NCBI GenBank assembly: GCA_032378655.1
Contig: JAVYJS010000002.1
Span: 43,110-107,109 of the forward strand
DNA from: Arsenophonus melophagi
Lineage (GTDB): Bacteria; Pseudomonadota; Gammaproteobacteria; Enterobacterales; Enterobacteriaceae
Length of the DNA stretch: 64,000 bases
Direction of reading: 5' to 3'
Part shown: in pieces, positions 9,071 to 19,411 of the stretch
How positions within the stretch are numbered: position 1 is the first letter of the stretch
How the letters are laid out: every line of letters begins with the position of its first letter
Made by a program: the position numbers and the translations under genes
Notes under the pieces: model-generated
Database searches by the model: none
What the model saw: only the letters and a program-made list of their open reading frames with translations
What the model was told of the DNA's origin: nothing

Positions 9071-10734
9071 GGTTTCTGATAATATGTTAATATTGCTATT
9101 TTTGTATTGCTACTAACATGATCTGGCTTAGGAAGATCATCAGGTAATATTTTATTATTACGTAAAACAATGACTACGGAAATTTGGCCTGCTTTGCAGG
9201 CCTGGTTAAGCCATTGAGCAAAATTACCTTTCTTAATTAAGCGAAATTGACTATCTGGATAATCAAGACCATATCTTAATTCGCCGGGTGTTTCATATAG
9301 AAAAATATCACTTCGACGCAATTCCCATGCTAAACCTGCACTAACTCCAACATTATCTGCTAGAATAAATTTACTTTTTTGCAATAAAGAGATATTTTGT
9401 CGAATTAATTGCTGTGGTAGTTTAATATCAATAATATTCTTTGGCAAAGCATAACCTATCGATAAGCTTAAGGCTATAGAGCAGAGGCTAACTAGTAGCC
9501 AATACTTTGAATTGGATACTAAGCTAAAATAGCTAATAATAGACCATATAACAAAAACTATAATAACTAATGTAAGTTTTGGCCATTCAGTTTTATCGTA
9601 AAGAGGATGTTCAAAAAAGAATTCCATAATCATCAAAGTAATCATTACAAATATACTAAAGACGATATTGATAAATCCATTAAATTTCATGGGCGCCATA
9701 TTGTGATTTTTAACACAATCTACCGCATACTTTGCCATCATTAATGCCAGTGGAGGCATTACAGGCAAAATATAAGTGAGTAATTTACCCTTTGCAATAC
9801 TAAAAAATAAGAAAGGGGCAATAAACCAAAAAAGCAAAAAAATCATTTCCTGATTAATGGTTACTCTACGCCAACTCTGAAGTAATGAACCAGGTAAAAA
9901 ACCTAACCAAGGTATTACTCCAAGTAAAATAATTGGAATATAAAACAAAAAAGGAGATTTATGTTGAGCATTTTCTGATGCAAATCGCTGAATATGCTCT
10001 ACCCAAAAAAAATAATTCCAATAATCAGGTTCATATCTATTGATAGCTAACACCCAAGGAAAGCTGATCAATGCTGCGCTGATGATTATTATTACTCCTA
10101 ATTTTAGGATCTCCGTAAGCCGTTTTTGATAAATGATCACTGGCAGCATAACGATTACTGGGATAGCTAATGCTATCAATCCCTTAGTCATAAAAGCTAT
10201 ACCGCAGGTAAGTCCAATACTTATCGATGTAAGTAATTTTTCAGCAACTGTTTTTGCTTTTAATAACCAAAAACAACATAGCATACAGGCAGTAATCCAC
10301 ATGCTAAACATCGGATCGAGTACGCTATAAGTACCAATCGTAAATACTAAAAACATTGAAACATACATTAAAGTAGCAACAAATGCGATATTTCGATTAC
10401 TCCACATTATCATCGCTAACCAGTAAATTAATCCGGAACTGATCATGGTAGAAAATACCGCTCCAAATCGAACAGCAAAATTAGTATAGCCAAATATTAT
10501 TTGGCTAATATTATTTATCCAATATCCAGCTACTGGTTTTTCAAAATAACGAACATTAAGAAAATAAGGTACAATCCAATTGTCTCGCAGCAACATTTCA
10601 CGACTAATTTCTGCATAACGCGTTTCATCTGGCTGCCAGAGCAAACGACTATTTAATGGCGCTAAATAAGTGAAAACGAAAAAAATTGCTGCTAAACAAG
10701 CAGCAATTTTGTGTAGATTTTGAGTGAACATCAA
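9067..10734 (-). CDS. arnT: Lipid A 4-amino-4-deoxy-L-arabinose transferase
   Basis: 555 residues (550 in E. coli), a polytopic inner-membrane GT-C glycosyltransferase moving Ara4N from undecaprenyl phosphate to lipid A phosphates, which lowers polymyxin binding. N-terminal catalytic-loop motifs are intact: WQPDETRYAEISREML (about residues 33-48) and RYFEKPVAGYWINN (62-75). About a dozen membrane spans, then a periplasmic C-terminal domain. Starts 3 bp after arnD. Confidence 0.95.
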   Translation of the reverse strand: MMFTQNLHKIAACLAAIFFVFTYLAPLNSRLLWQPDETRYAEISREMLLRDNWIVPYFLNVRYFEKPVAGYWINNISQIIFGYTNFAVRFGAVFSTMISSGLIYWLAMIMWSNRNIAFVATLMYVSMFLVFTIGTYSVLDPMFSMWITACMLCCFWLLKAKTVAEKLLTSISIGLTCGIAFMTKGLIALAIPVIVMLPVIIYQKRLTEILKLGVIIIISAALISFPWVLAINRYEPDYWNYFFWVEHIQRFASENAQHKSPFLFYIPIILLGVIPWLGFLPGSLLQSWRRVTINQEMIFLLFWFIAPFLFFSIAKGKLLTYILPVMPPLALMMAKYAVDCVKNHNMAPMKFNGFINIVFSIFVMITLMIMEFFFEHPLYDKTEWPKLTLVIIVFVIWSIISYFSLVSNSKYWLLVSLCSIALSLSIGYALPKNIIDIKLPQQLIRQNISLLQKSKFILADNVGVSAGLAWELRRSDIFLYETPGELRYGLDYPDSQFRLIKKGNFAQWLNQACKAGQISVVIVLRNNKILPDDLPKPDHVSSNTKIAILTYYQKP

Positions 10735-10737
10735 ACA

Positions 10738-11630
10738 CTATACCTCGTGTTGATACCCTAACCATCCTTCACGACCAGGAATAGATGAGCGAATAACTTT
10801 TCCCTTTGGAAGGGAATCTATATCATTTTTTATTAATTTACGCAACGTACAAAATGTCATGTGTTCTGCAATCATGCTATCTAATAATTTTTTAAATTGC
10901 GTTAATTTAGACATGCCTTCTACTTCAGCATGGATCGTATAAACCGATGTTCCTATATCTTTCTGCATTTTATTAATAATAAAGTCATTAAACTTGTCAT
11001 CATTAATTAAGATGCCAACAACTTCATCATAAGTGGGTAGGGTTACTGGAATTTGTATAGTGCCAATCGAACCATCATTTAAAATAGGAAGAAACGGATG
11101 TGTCCCACGGCAATCACTATTATAGTCAAATTTAAAATTTTCTTTTGCTGTTAAGACTTCTTCATTAGAACGCCAACCTGCTACAGCTGAACAAGTTACT
11201 CTACTGCCAATTGCTGTTTCCAGTGCATCGACACCTAATTTAATTTGCTCTACTAATTTATTTATTTTCCATCTACTTGCATTGGCTTGCCAAGCTTGAT
11301 GATCCCAAGCATGTAACCCAACTTCATGACCTTCACTTAATGCTTGTTTCATTAAGTGACCGAGATCGTTAGCAATTTTTTTACCTGACCATGCAGTACC
11401 GGCTAATAAAATATTCCAATCATACAGTGATATAGCATTCGATCTTAATATTTTCCATAAAAATTTAGGGCGCCATAGGCGCCATAAATGGCGCCCCATA
11501 TTATCTGGACCAACGGTAAAAAAAAATTTGCTTGAATTTTATATTTATCTAGCACTTCCAGTAACTGTGGAACACCTTCTTTCGTACCTTGATAGGTATC
11601 GACATCAATTCTTAATCCAATTTTCTTCAT
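10738..11630 (-). pseudogene. arnD: arnD with one poly-T frameshift
   Basis: Deformylase of undecaprenyl-phospho-Ara4-formyl-N. The first 40 or so codons from 11630 read MKKIGLRIDVDTYQGTKEGV as in ArnD. At a run of nine A on the plus strand (11518-11526; poly-T in the mRNA sense) the frame shifts, and the rest continues in another frame from MGRHLWRL to GREGWLGYQ, complete to the usual C-terminus with HEVGLHAWDHQAW, CSAVAGWR and YNSDCRG. Ten T instead of nine would restore QANFFF-TVGPDNMGRHLW. One base separates this from a full ORF, so it is either very recently broken or rescued by transcriptional slippage. Start overlaps the arnA stop by 4 bp. Confidence 0.92.
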
Positions 11631-13624
11631 TTATCTAATTCTGCAGCAGTGGTTTGCAAAAAGAAATCTAAAGTTTCTGTAATAGTCTGCTTTATATCAA
11701 TAGTTGGTTTCCAACCTAGTAATCGGTGTGCATTTTCAATGCTTGGTTTACGGTATTCAATATCTTGATACCCATTCCCATAGTAATTACTACTTTCAAC
11801 TTTTTTAAATCCAGCAAATGGAGGAAACAATTTACGCAACGGATGTTTTTCAAATATTTCCAGTACGATACTGGCTAATTGTATTATACTGGTTTCATTT
11901 TTAGGATTACCAATATTGATAATTTTACCATTACATTTTTCATCTTTATTTTTAATAATATGAAATAGTGCTTGAATACCATCTTTAATATCAGTAAAGC
12001 AACGTTTTTGAACACCACCATCTACCAATTTTATTGGTAGACCTTCAACTAAATTAAAAATGAATTGAGTAATTACCCTTGAGCTGCCAATTCTGGCAGA
12101 ACGTAAACTATCGAGTCGTGGGCCCATCCAATTAAATGGCCTAAATAGAGTAAATTGTAGCTTCTCTTGCACGCCATATGCCCAAATAATACGATCCAAT
12201 AATTGCTTAGAAACCGAATAAATCCAACGCTGTTTGTTAATTGGACCAACAATCAAACGAGAGGTATCTTCATGAAATTCTTGATCATCACACATCCCAT
12301 AAACCTCAGAAGTTGATGGGAAAATAATACGTTTATTATATTTTACACAAAAACGCACTATTTTTAAGTTTTCTTCAAAGTCTAGTTCAAAAACTTTTAA
12401 TGGATTTCGGGTATATTCAATCGGCGTTGCAATAGCAACAAGAGGAATAACAATATCGCACTTTTTAATATGATATTCAATCCACTCTTTATGAATACTT
12501 ATATCACCTTCAACAAAATGAAAACGCTGATCATCACCAAAACGGGCATCATTAATAAAACACGAAACAGCAGAAGAACTAATATCTAAGCCAAAAATAT
12601 CATAGTCTCCATAAACTAATAAATATTCTGTTAAGTGATAACCAATAAAACCATTGACTCCCAAAATTAAAATGCGTTCGCGACGTTTTATTTTTTCCAT
12701 CATTTTTTCGCCTAAACACATACCAATAATCATCCCCATTTCCTCTGCTAAACGCGCTCCTTGAACATATAAACCAGAACTACATTGTCCAGTTATGATC
12801 TCAATAGAACCTTGAGCACAAGCTATTTGTAATGGGTTAGTAGAAATGATAGTACCAGGTACTTGAGCATGTTTGTTTTCTAAAACACGAGCATGCCAAA
12901 AAATGATTTTATTCCTACCTAAATAGGTAAAAGCTCCCGGATATGGCTCGGTTGTCGCGCGTATTAAATTATTCACTGCAGTAGCAGATTTAGACCAATT
13001 AATTAATCCATCCTCAATGCGACGACGGTAAAAATAACTCGCTTTACTCTCATCTTGTGATATAGATGAATAATCGCCAATTCTTATTAAAGATAAGGTA
13101 TCAGTTAATAGCTGCTCAGAGGCCTGAGTAATTTTCTCATGTAACACTAATGCAGTATCTTTTATATCAATGGAAATTTTTTTCTGTGCAATAATATCAC
13201 CAGCATCTACCTTAGCTATCATTTTATGAAGTGTAACACCAGTTTCTATTTCTCCATTTAAAATAGCCCAATTAATAGGCGCACAGCCACGATATTTAGG
13301 CAGTAAAGAACCATGTAGATTGAAAGAACCTTCCGGAGCTAATGCCAATAACTCTTTACTTAGTATGCGACGATAGTAAAAAGAAAAAAATACATCAGGT
13401 TGCATTTTATTTATACGCTCAATCCAAAGTGGATGATTAACATTATCTGGTGCAAATACAGGCAAGCCAATTTCAGCTCCTAAGCGTGACACTGAAGAAA
13501 AGAAATGATTTTCTTTAGGATCATCTGTATGTGTAAAAATAGCCTGAATTTCAAAGCCTGCCTTCTGTAACGCCTTTAATCCAACACAACCAATATCATG
13601 GTAAGCAAAAACAATAGTTTTCAT
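11627..13624 (-). CDS. arnA: Bifunctional UDP-Ara4N formyltransferase / UDP-glucuronate decarboxylase
   Basis: 665 residues (660 in E. coli). The N-terminal formyltransferase domain (about 1-300) has the catalytic Asn/His in GSFNLHGSLLPKYRG and the Asp in KVDAGDIIA. The C-terminal NAD-dependent decarboxylase domain (about 315-660) has the Rossmann motif GVNGFIGYHLTEYLL, FPSTSEVYGMC and the YSVSKQ Tyr/Lys pair. It converts UDP-glucuronate to UDP-Ara4O and formylates UDP-Ara4N. Its stop and the arnC stop/start region overlap by 1 bp. Fully intact, although the intervening ArnB transaminase step appears lost. Confidence 0.96.
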   Translation of the reverse strand: MKTIVFAYHDIGCVGLKALQKAGFEIQAIFTHTDDPKENHFFSSVSRLGAEIGLPVFAPDNVNHPLWIERINKMQPDVFFSFYYRRILSKELLALAPEGSFNLHGSLLPKYRGCAPINWAILNGEIETGVTLHKMIAKVDAGDIIAQKKISIDIKDTALVLHEKITQASEQLLTDTLSLIRIGDYSSISQDESKASYFYRRRIEDGLINWSKSATAVNNLIRATTEPYPGAFTYLGRNKIIFWHARVLENKHAQVPGTIISTNPLQIACAQGSIEIITGQCSSGLYVQGARLAEEMGMIIGMCLGEKMMEKIKRRERILILGVNGFIGYHLTEYLLVYGDYDIFGLDISSSAVSCFINDARFGDDQRFHFVEGDISIHKEWIEYHIKKCDIVIPLVAIATPIEYTRNPLKVFELDFEENLKIVRFCVKYNKRIIFPSTSEVYGMCDDQEFHEDTSRLIVGPINKQRWIYSVSKQLLDRIIWAYGVQEKLQFTLFRPFNWMGPRLDSLRSARIGSSRVITQFIFNLVEGLPIKLVDGGVQKRCFTDIKDGIQALFHIIKNKDEKCNGKIINIGNPKNETSIIQLASIVLEIFEKHPLRKLFPPFAGFKKVESSNYYGNGYQDIEYRKPSIENAHRLLGWKPTIDIKQTITETLDFFLQTTAAELDK

Positions 13625-14616
13625 TATTTTGTTCCCTGATGTTTATTAGTGTCACGATCAATACTCACTATCTTTTGAATGAAGTAACGCGGTTTTACAC
13701 TGACATCATTGTATATTCTGCCAATATATTCGCCAAGTAACCCAATGGCAATAAACTGAGCACCAATAAATATGAATAAAATCGCAAACAGGGTAAAAAC
13801 ACCTTCTACAGCCCAAATAGCACCAAACATAAGACGTAAAATAATTAGTAGCACCGCTAGTAAAAATCCTGTTGCAGAAATAATACTACCAATCACGCTC
13901 AATAAACGTAATGGCATAGCCGTTAAACAAGTAAGCAAATCAAACATTAAATTTATTAATTTCATAAAGCTATATTTTGAATCGCCAAACTCACGCTCTG
14001 AATGAGCAACATCAATTTCTATCGTTCTTCGAGCAAAGACATTGGCTAAAATTGGAATAAAAGTACTACGTGCATCACACTGCAATATTGCGTTAATAAT
14101 ATTACGCCGGTAAGCACGCAACATACATCCATAATCGCCCATTGTACATCCTGTTGTTTTAGTAATCATAGTATTAATGATTTTTGAAGCTATTTTACGA
14201 AACCAAGAATCTTTTCGATTCATTCGCTTAGTGCCAATTACGTCATAACCCTGTTCGGCTACTTGCACCAAATTTGGTATTTCTTCAGGGGGATTTTGTA
14301 AATCAGCGTCTAAGGTAATTACAAGATCACCAATTGCCTGTTTAAACCCAGCTATAATAGCCAAATGTTGCCCATAATTACGATTTAAAATTATGGCAAT
14401 AACATGATTTTCCACATTTTCGGCAGCATCTATGAGCAAATTAACGGAATTATCAGCACTACCGTCATCCACTAAAATTAATTCATATGACTTTTCCAAT
14501 CTTTGGCATGCTGCTAATGTCCTTTCTAGGAGTTTGGGTAAACTTTGTTCTTCGTTATAAATAGGAATAACGATAGAAACTGTTTTTATTTTTTCAAAAT
14601 CATGTTGAATAGGCAC
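13624..14616 (-). CDS. arnC: Undecaprenyl-phosphate 4-deoxy-4-formamido-L-arabinose transferase
   Basis: 330 residues. An inner-membrane GT2 glycosyltransferase: cytoplasmic GT-A domain with VSIVIPIYNEEQSLPKLLER (about 14-33), the metal-binding DADLQNPPEEI near residue 100, and two C-terminal membrane helices (about 235-320). Transfers Ara4FN from UDP to undecaprenyl phosphate. It is the first intact gene of the operon; in relatives arnB precedes it and here only a decayed stretch does. Confidence 0.95.
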   Translation of the reverse strand: MPIQHDFEKIKTVSIVIPIYNEEQSLPKLLERTLAACQRLEKSYELILVDDGSADNSVNLLIDAAENVENHVIAIILNRNYGQHLAIIAGFKQAIGDLVITLDADLQNPPEEIPNLVQVAEQGYDVIGTKRMNRKDSWFRKIASKIINTMITKTTGCTMGDYGCMLRAYRRNIINAILQCDARSTFIPILANVFARRTIEIDVAHSEREFGDSKYSFMKLINLMFDLLTCLTAMPLRLLSVIGSIISATGFLLAVLLIILRLMFGAIWAVEGVFTLFAILFIFIGAQFIAIGLLGEYIGRIYNDVSVKPRYFIQKIVSIDRDTNKHQGTK

Positions 14617-15690
14617 TATTAGCTCCGAAATTCATTAATTGTAGTAACAATGTACTCAGCATGTTAAAAACTGAGCACAGTATCATGGCACGATAACAAT
14701 GAATATATAAGCTGAATTCCATGTAGCATTAGCTTAGAAAACAATGATAATCTTATCTACAATCTTTCTATGTATAAACCTCCTATAAATAAAATCTGCT
14801 TACTAGCATTCTCTTAAAATGGAATCATAAAAAACTATTTTAGTTAATATAAAAGATCGTTTCATCAAACATGTACTATAAAATGATTGATATAAAAAAA
14901 TCTGAATAATCTTGCACATCATAGAATATGCTGTCTGTGCAAGATTGAGCAGCACGGATCGATTAAAGAACAAAAATTTAGAACAACATTTTTAAGTTCA
15001 TTTTAAAATGAATAACTACAATTGTAGTATGTGTATTAAAAATTATATTGCAATATAAATCCAAACCGTCTACTAGCTGAAGTTTGCAGAGCTTCTATTT
15101 ATTTATCAGAATCTACTTCTGTTAAATTAAAATTTAAAAATGGAAAATGAACTACAAAGATTTTATCTTTTTTGGCAATGCAGCTAGCATTTTACGGAAA
15201 ATATAATTTTTAGTCATATGAAATGAATAGGCGGTATCTTACTGATCAAATCTATGTACTTTTGATATCAAAATTGCAGATATCATAACTGTTTTCTTCT
15301 GTAAAACTTAGTATCTATGAGAAATGATAGATTTATCACCATCCATAAGCTGATAGGTCATAACATTTATATGAATGCCTAGTGCTTTCTAAAAAAAGCA
15401 CGTGCATGGCTGACTAGAAAACTGATTCCTAAATCTTTCTTTAGAGTAAAGAAGTACATTTCATCGTTCTGAGCACACCCTAATATATTCTAGGTTGTGC
15501 TAGATCTATTTACGTTATTTTGATCTTTATAAAGAAAACAATCATCTATTAAATTATTAATATAATTTACAAGGCTTAACTACACATCCCATATAACAAT
15601 AACTATTAATTTATGAAAGATGATCCATGAATAAAATAAGGGATTTTAAAGTATTAATAATATATAAACTTTCATTATTTAGGAATATGT
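14617..15690. other. Decayed region upstream of arnC
   Basis: About 1.1 kb with no intact gene between arnC and the ihfA relic. It contains the arnB fragments and an 11-bp-arm inverted repeat (14908-14918 with 14936-14946). I see no clear promoter for arnC. Confidence 0.6.
14908..15230 (-). pseudogene. arnB: Probable arnB relic (UDP-Ara4O aminotransferase)
   Basis: Upstream of arnC, where arnB is expected, short collinear matches to the C-terminal half of ArnB can be read on the minus strand across frames. MLAALPKKIKSL at 15155-15190 compares with ALAALPFQPLSL; DK-stop-IEAL with DALMEAL; YTYY with QKYY; and NFCSL near 14964-14978 with RICSL. Order and approximate spacing agree, but stops and indels abound and no catalytic lysine region is visible. 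Individually weak; together and in syntenic place, reasonable. No ArnB can be made from this. Confidence 0.5.
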
Positions 15691-15696
15691 ATCCTA

Positions 15697-15966
15697 TCAA
15701 TCATTATTTTTCACTTTTTCCAGGTTGGGAATTACCACTCTGCAAGACGTAATTAGAATATCTGCTCCAGTTTTTGAATTTTTGCCTTGATATTGCCTTT
15801 GATCACGAAGATCAAAATTATTAAAACCGGATAGTTTAACCTGATCGCCTTGTTCTAATGAACAAGAAACTTCTTTAAAAAAAGTTCAACGAGGTCTTTC
15901 GCATCACTTTTTTATACCTAGTCTCTCGAAGAGATTCTCTAACATGTTAGTTTTTGTAAGTTCCAT
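15697..15966 (-). pseudogene. ihfA: ihfA, two compensating homopolymer frameshifts
   Basis: Integration host factor alpha subunit (99 residues in E. coli), here about 90 codons starting 5 bp after pheT, the native position. Reads MELTKTNMLENLFERLGIKK, then shifts frame at six T (15908-15913, plus strand) into SDAKDLVEL, then returns at seven A (15877-15883) to FFKEVSCSLEQGDQVKLSGF and NFDLRDQRQYQGKNSKTGADI, ending LEKVKNND. Two stops lie in frame zero between the shifts. The DNA-binding arm and dimer core are otherwise well conserved. Either a very young pseudogene or a gene decoded by slippage at both tracts. Confidence 0.9.
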
Positions 15967-15971
15967 AAGGT

Positions 15972-18359
15972 TTAGTTCCTTAGTGAGGCTTTGAATCGCT
16001 GTTTTAATACAGCCACACATTTATCAACAGTTGCGGCTATCTCTTGCTCTTCTAAAGTCTGGTTCATATCTTGTAAGATTAAACTAATAGCAAGGCTCTT
16101 ATAACCTTCCGCAATACCGTTACCACTGTAAACATCAAACAAGTTTATTCCAACTGTATGATTTATTAAAATTTTCTTGCATTCATCTAATATATCTGAT
16201 ACTGCAACATCTTGTGGTACTACAATAGCAATATCTCGTCGATTAGCAGGAAAACGTGAAAGCATATTTGCTTTTGGAATAACTCGCTCAGAGAGCGAAT
16301 CCCATAGCAGTTCAAAAACTAATGTCCGACCATGTAAATTTAGCTTTTTTTCTATTTCTGGATGAATAAAACCGATATATCCCAGATAATTCTTTTTTAG
16401 ATAAATACCAGCGCTTTTCCCAGGATGTAGAGCGGGATTATAGTGAGCTTTATAAAAAATATTGTCTAATTTTCCTGTTAATTCCAATATTGCTTCAACA
16501 TCACCTTTTATATCAAAAAAATCAACAGCGCGTTTTTCTTGTGACCAATGTTCTTCATAGCGATTTCCAGTAATCACGGCCGATAACATAAATTCTTGAC
16601 GAATACCATGTTCTGCTAATATATCCGGCATAAATCTTAATCCAGTTTCAAATAATCTAATACGATTTTGTTGACGATTTTGGTTATAAATAACTGTCGT
16701 TATTAAACCTGGCAATAAAGAAAGGCGCATTGCAGACATTTCTGATGAAATAGGATTAGATAAAATCATCGCATCAGAACTTGGATGTAGCAATTGTTGA
16801 ATTTTAGGATCCACAAAACTATAAGTAATCGCTTCATTGTAAGCGCGATCAATTAATAATGTTTTTACCCGGTTTAATGTCAGAACTGACTCACAGCGAG
16901 GGATCATGACTAAATCTGCATGTAACGACACATTTGGTATATTATTATACCCATAAACTCGGGCTACTTCTTCAATCAAATCTTCTTCAATTTTTATATC
17001 AAAACGCCAAGATGGAGCCAATACTTTCCAGCTATCTTGCTTATCAATTACTTGGAATCCTAAACGTTTAAGAATTTGAGTAACGTTAATATCAGGAACA
17101 CTATGACCTATTAAACAATTAAGCTTTTTACGAGTCAGTGTTATACTTACTATTTTTGGTAAGCTACTTTTCTTGCTAACAGCAATAATATTGCCAGCTT
17201 TTCCACCACAAATCTCTATGATTAATCTACTTGCACGTTCTATGGCTGTATATTGTAATTCCGGATCAACACCGCGTTCAAAACGATGTGAAGCTTCGGT
17301 ATGAAGGCCATAATGACGTGCCCGACCAGCAATGGCTAATGGAGAAAAAAAAGCACTTTCTAACAGAATATCAGTAGTATTTTTGTTGAGGCTGGAGCGC
17401 TTACCGCCAACAATACCAGCAATCCCTAATACACTTTTTTCATCGGCAATGACTAAAGTATCTTGTTGCAAAATCACTTCAGTATCATTAAGCAAAACTA
17501 ATGTTTCCTCAGGTTTCGCCATACGAACAATTATTGTTCCATTCAAACGATCTAAATCATAAGCATGTAATGGTTGTCCTAACTCTAATAACACAAAATT
17601 AGTAATATCAACTACAGGATTAATTGTATTGATGCCACTTCGACGTAATGTTTCCCTAATCCAAATAGGGGTTTGTATTGCGATATCAATGTCTTTTATT
17701 ACTCGCCCTAAAAACCTCGGACATGCCATTGGAGCTGCTATCTTTATAGGAAAAATACTAATATTTCTACTTTTAACTGGCTTAATCTTAACTGAATTTA
17801 ATGACAAATTATTAATAGCTGCAACATCACGTGCAATACCCAAAATACTTAAACAATCAGCACGATTCGGCGTCAGGCTCATTTCGAAAACATGATCATC
17901 AAGTTGCAAATAATTACGAATATCGATACCAACAGGTGCATGGTGTGGTAATTCAATAATACCTACATGGTCATCAGAAATCGCCAGTTCTGAATATGAA
18001 CAAAGCATACCTTCAGAAATCTCTCCACGTAGTTTTACTACTTTGATTTTAACATAATTAGGCAAAACAGCTCCAACAGTTGCTACAGCGACTTTTAATC
18101 CTTGCCGGCAATTTTCTGCTCCACAAACAATATTGAGTAACTTGCTAGTGCCAATATTGACTTTTACTACACGCAATTTATCTGCATTAGGGTGTTGAGC
18201 ATATTCTACAATCTCGCCAACTAATACACCCTGGAACTCACCAGCTACAGCTTTAACCTCATTAACTTCCAAACCTGCCATTGTCATTTGATCTGATAAA
18301 GCTTTACTACTGATCGATGGATTTACCCATTTACGTAACCAATTTTCACTAATTTTCAT
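15972..18359 (-). CDS. pheT: Phenylalanyl-tRNA synthetase beta subunit
   Basis: 795 residues, exactly the E. coli length. Begins MKISENWLRKWVNP. N-terminal tRNA-binding (EMAP-like) domain at about 39-150 (NADKLRVVKVNIG, VCGAENCRQGLKVAVA). B3/B4 editing domain and B5 follow, with a C-terminal anticodon-binding domain (SRFPANRRDIAIVVP near 705). Forms an alpha2-beta2 enzyme with PheS, 14 bp upstream. Intact. Confidence 0.97.
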   Translation of the reverse strand: MKISENWLRKWVNPSISSKALSDQMTMAGLEVNEVKAVAGEFQGVLVGEIVEYAQHPNADKLRVVKVNIGTSKLLNIVCGAENCRQGLKVAVATVGAVLPNYVKIKVVKLRGEISEGMLCSYSELAISDDHVGIIELPHHAPVGIDIRNYLQLDDHVFEMSLTPNRADCLSILGIARDVAAINNLSLNSVKIKPVKSRNISIFPIKIAAPMACPRFLGRVIKDIDIAIQTPIWIRETLRRSGINTINPVVDITNFVLLELGQPLHAYDLDRLNGTIIVRMAKPEETLVLLNDTEVILQQDTLVIADEKSVLGIAGIVGGKRSSLNKNTTDILLESAFFSPLAIAGRARHYGLHTEASHRFERGVDPELQYTAIERASRLIIEICGGKAGNIIAVSKKSSLPKIVSITLTRKKLNCLIGHSVPDINVTQILKRLGFQVIDKQDSWKVLAPSWRFDIKIEEDLIEEVARVYGYNNIPNVSLHADLVMIPRCESVLTLNRVKTLLIDRAYNEAITYSFVDPKIQQLLHPSSDAMILSNPISSEMSAMRLSLLPGLITTVIYNQNRQQNRIRLFETGLRFMPDILAEHGIRQEFMLSAVITGNRYEEHWSQEKRAVDFFDIKGDVEAILELTGKLDNIFYKAHYNPALHPGKSAGIYLKKNYLGYIGFIHPEIEKKLNLHGRTLVFELLWDSLSERVIPKANMLSRFPANRRDIAIVVPQDVAVSDILDECKKILINHTVGINLFDVYSGNGIAEGYKSLAISLILQDMNQTLEEQEIAATVDKCVAVLKQRFKASLRN

Positions 18360-18373
18360 GTGAAAATCCTGCC

Positions 18374-19357
18374 TTATCTAAATTGCTTAAGAAAACGAAG
18401 ATCATTTTCAAAAAAAACACGCAAATCAGTCACGCAATAACGTAACATTGTTAAGCGCTCTACTCCTATGCCAAAGGCAAATCCTGAATATAAGTCAGGA
18501 TCAATACCAACATTGCATAGTACATTTGGATGTACCATCCCACAACCTAATACTTCTAACCATTTACCATTTTTATCTACTATATCAACTTCAGCGGAAG
18601 GCTCAGTGAATGGAAAATATGATGCTCGAAAACGAACACTAGGTTTTTCTTCAAAAAAATTGTTTAAAAAATCATGAACTGTAGCTTTTAAATTTGCAAA
18701 GCTAACATTTTGATCAACGATCAAGCCTTCTATCTGATGAAACATTGGTGTATGAGTTTGATCGTAATCATTACGATATACGCGACCTGGAGCAATAATG
18801 CGAATCGGCGGTTGTTTCCCTTTCGTAGCACGAATTTGAATGCTTGAAGTTTGCGTACGTAACAGCAGTGTAGTATCAAACCAAAAAGTATCATGTGAAG
18901 CTCGAGCAGTATGATGCTCTGGAATATTTAAAGCATCAAAATTATGATACTTATCTTCTATTTCTGGGCCAGAAACAACAGAAAAACCAATGGTACTAAA
19001 AAATTCTTCAATACGATTAATAGTACGGGTTATTGGATGAAGGCTACCATTTTCGCTTTGACGCCCTGGTAATGAAATATCTATTTTTTCTGTCGCTAAT
19101 AGAGCATTAAAAATTTCATCTTCTAATTGCTCTTTCCGTATCTTTAATAAATTTTGCACTTCTTTTTTTGCATGGTTAAAAAAGGCTCCTGCTTTAGGAC
19201 GTTGAGCTGCAGGTAAATCACGCAATTTTGACATCCATAATGTTAAATAGCCTTTTTTACCTAAAAACTCAATACGCACTTCATCTAACGCAGCAACATT
19301 CTTAGCTTTTTCTATTGCTGTTTTTGCCTTTGCAACCAAGTCAATGAGATATCGCAT
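18374..19357 (-). CDS. pheS: Phenylalanyl-tRNA synthetase alpha subunit
   Basis: 327 residues as in E. coli. Class II catalytic subunit: N-terminal coiled coil (about 1-85), motif 1 region GPEIEDKYHNFDALNIPEHH, motif 2 GRVYRNDYDQTHTPMFHQIE, motif 3 GFAFGIGVERLTMLRY. Charges tRNA-Phe, whose gene is also in this window. The upstream gap holds an attenuator-like hairpin. Confidence 0.97.
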   Translation of the reverse strand: MRYLIDLVAKAKTAIEKAKNVAALDEVRIEFLGKKGYLTLWMSKLRDLPAAQRPKAGAFFNHAKKEVQNLLKIRKEQLEDEIFNALLATEKIDISLPGRQSENGSLHPITRTINRIEEFFSTIGFSVVSGPEIEDKYHNFDALNIPEHHTARASHDTFWFDTTLLLRTQTSSIQIRATKGKQPPIRIIAPGRVYRNDYDQTHTPMFHQIEGLIVDQNVSFANLKATVHDFLNNFFEEKPSVRFRASYFPFTEPSAEVDIVDKNGKWLEVLGCGMVHPNVLCNVGIDPDLYSGFAFGIGVERLTMLRYCVTDLRVFFENDLRFLKQFR

Positions 19358-19411
19358 GGTTCCCTCTTATTACGACCCATTGGACTAATCATTATTTAAA
19401 AGTTTACCAAG

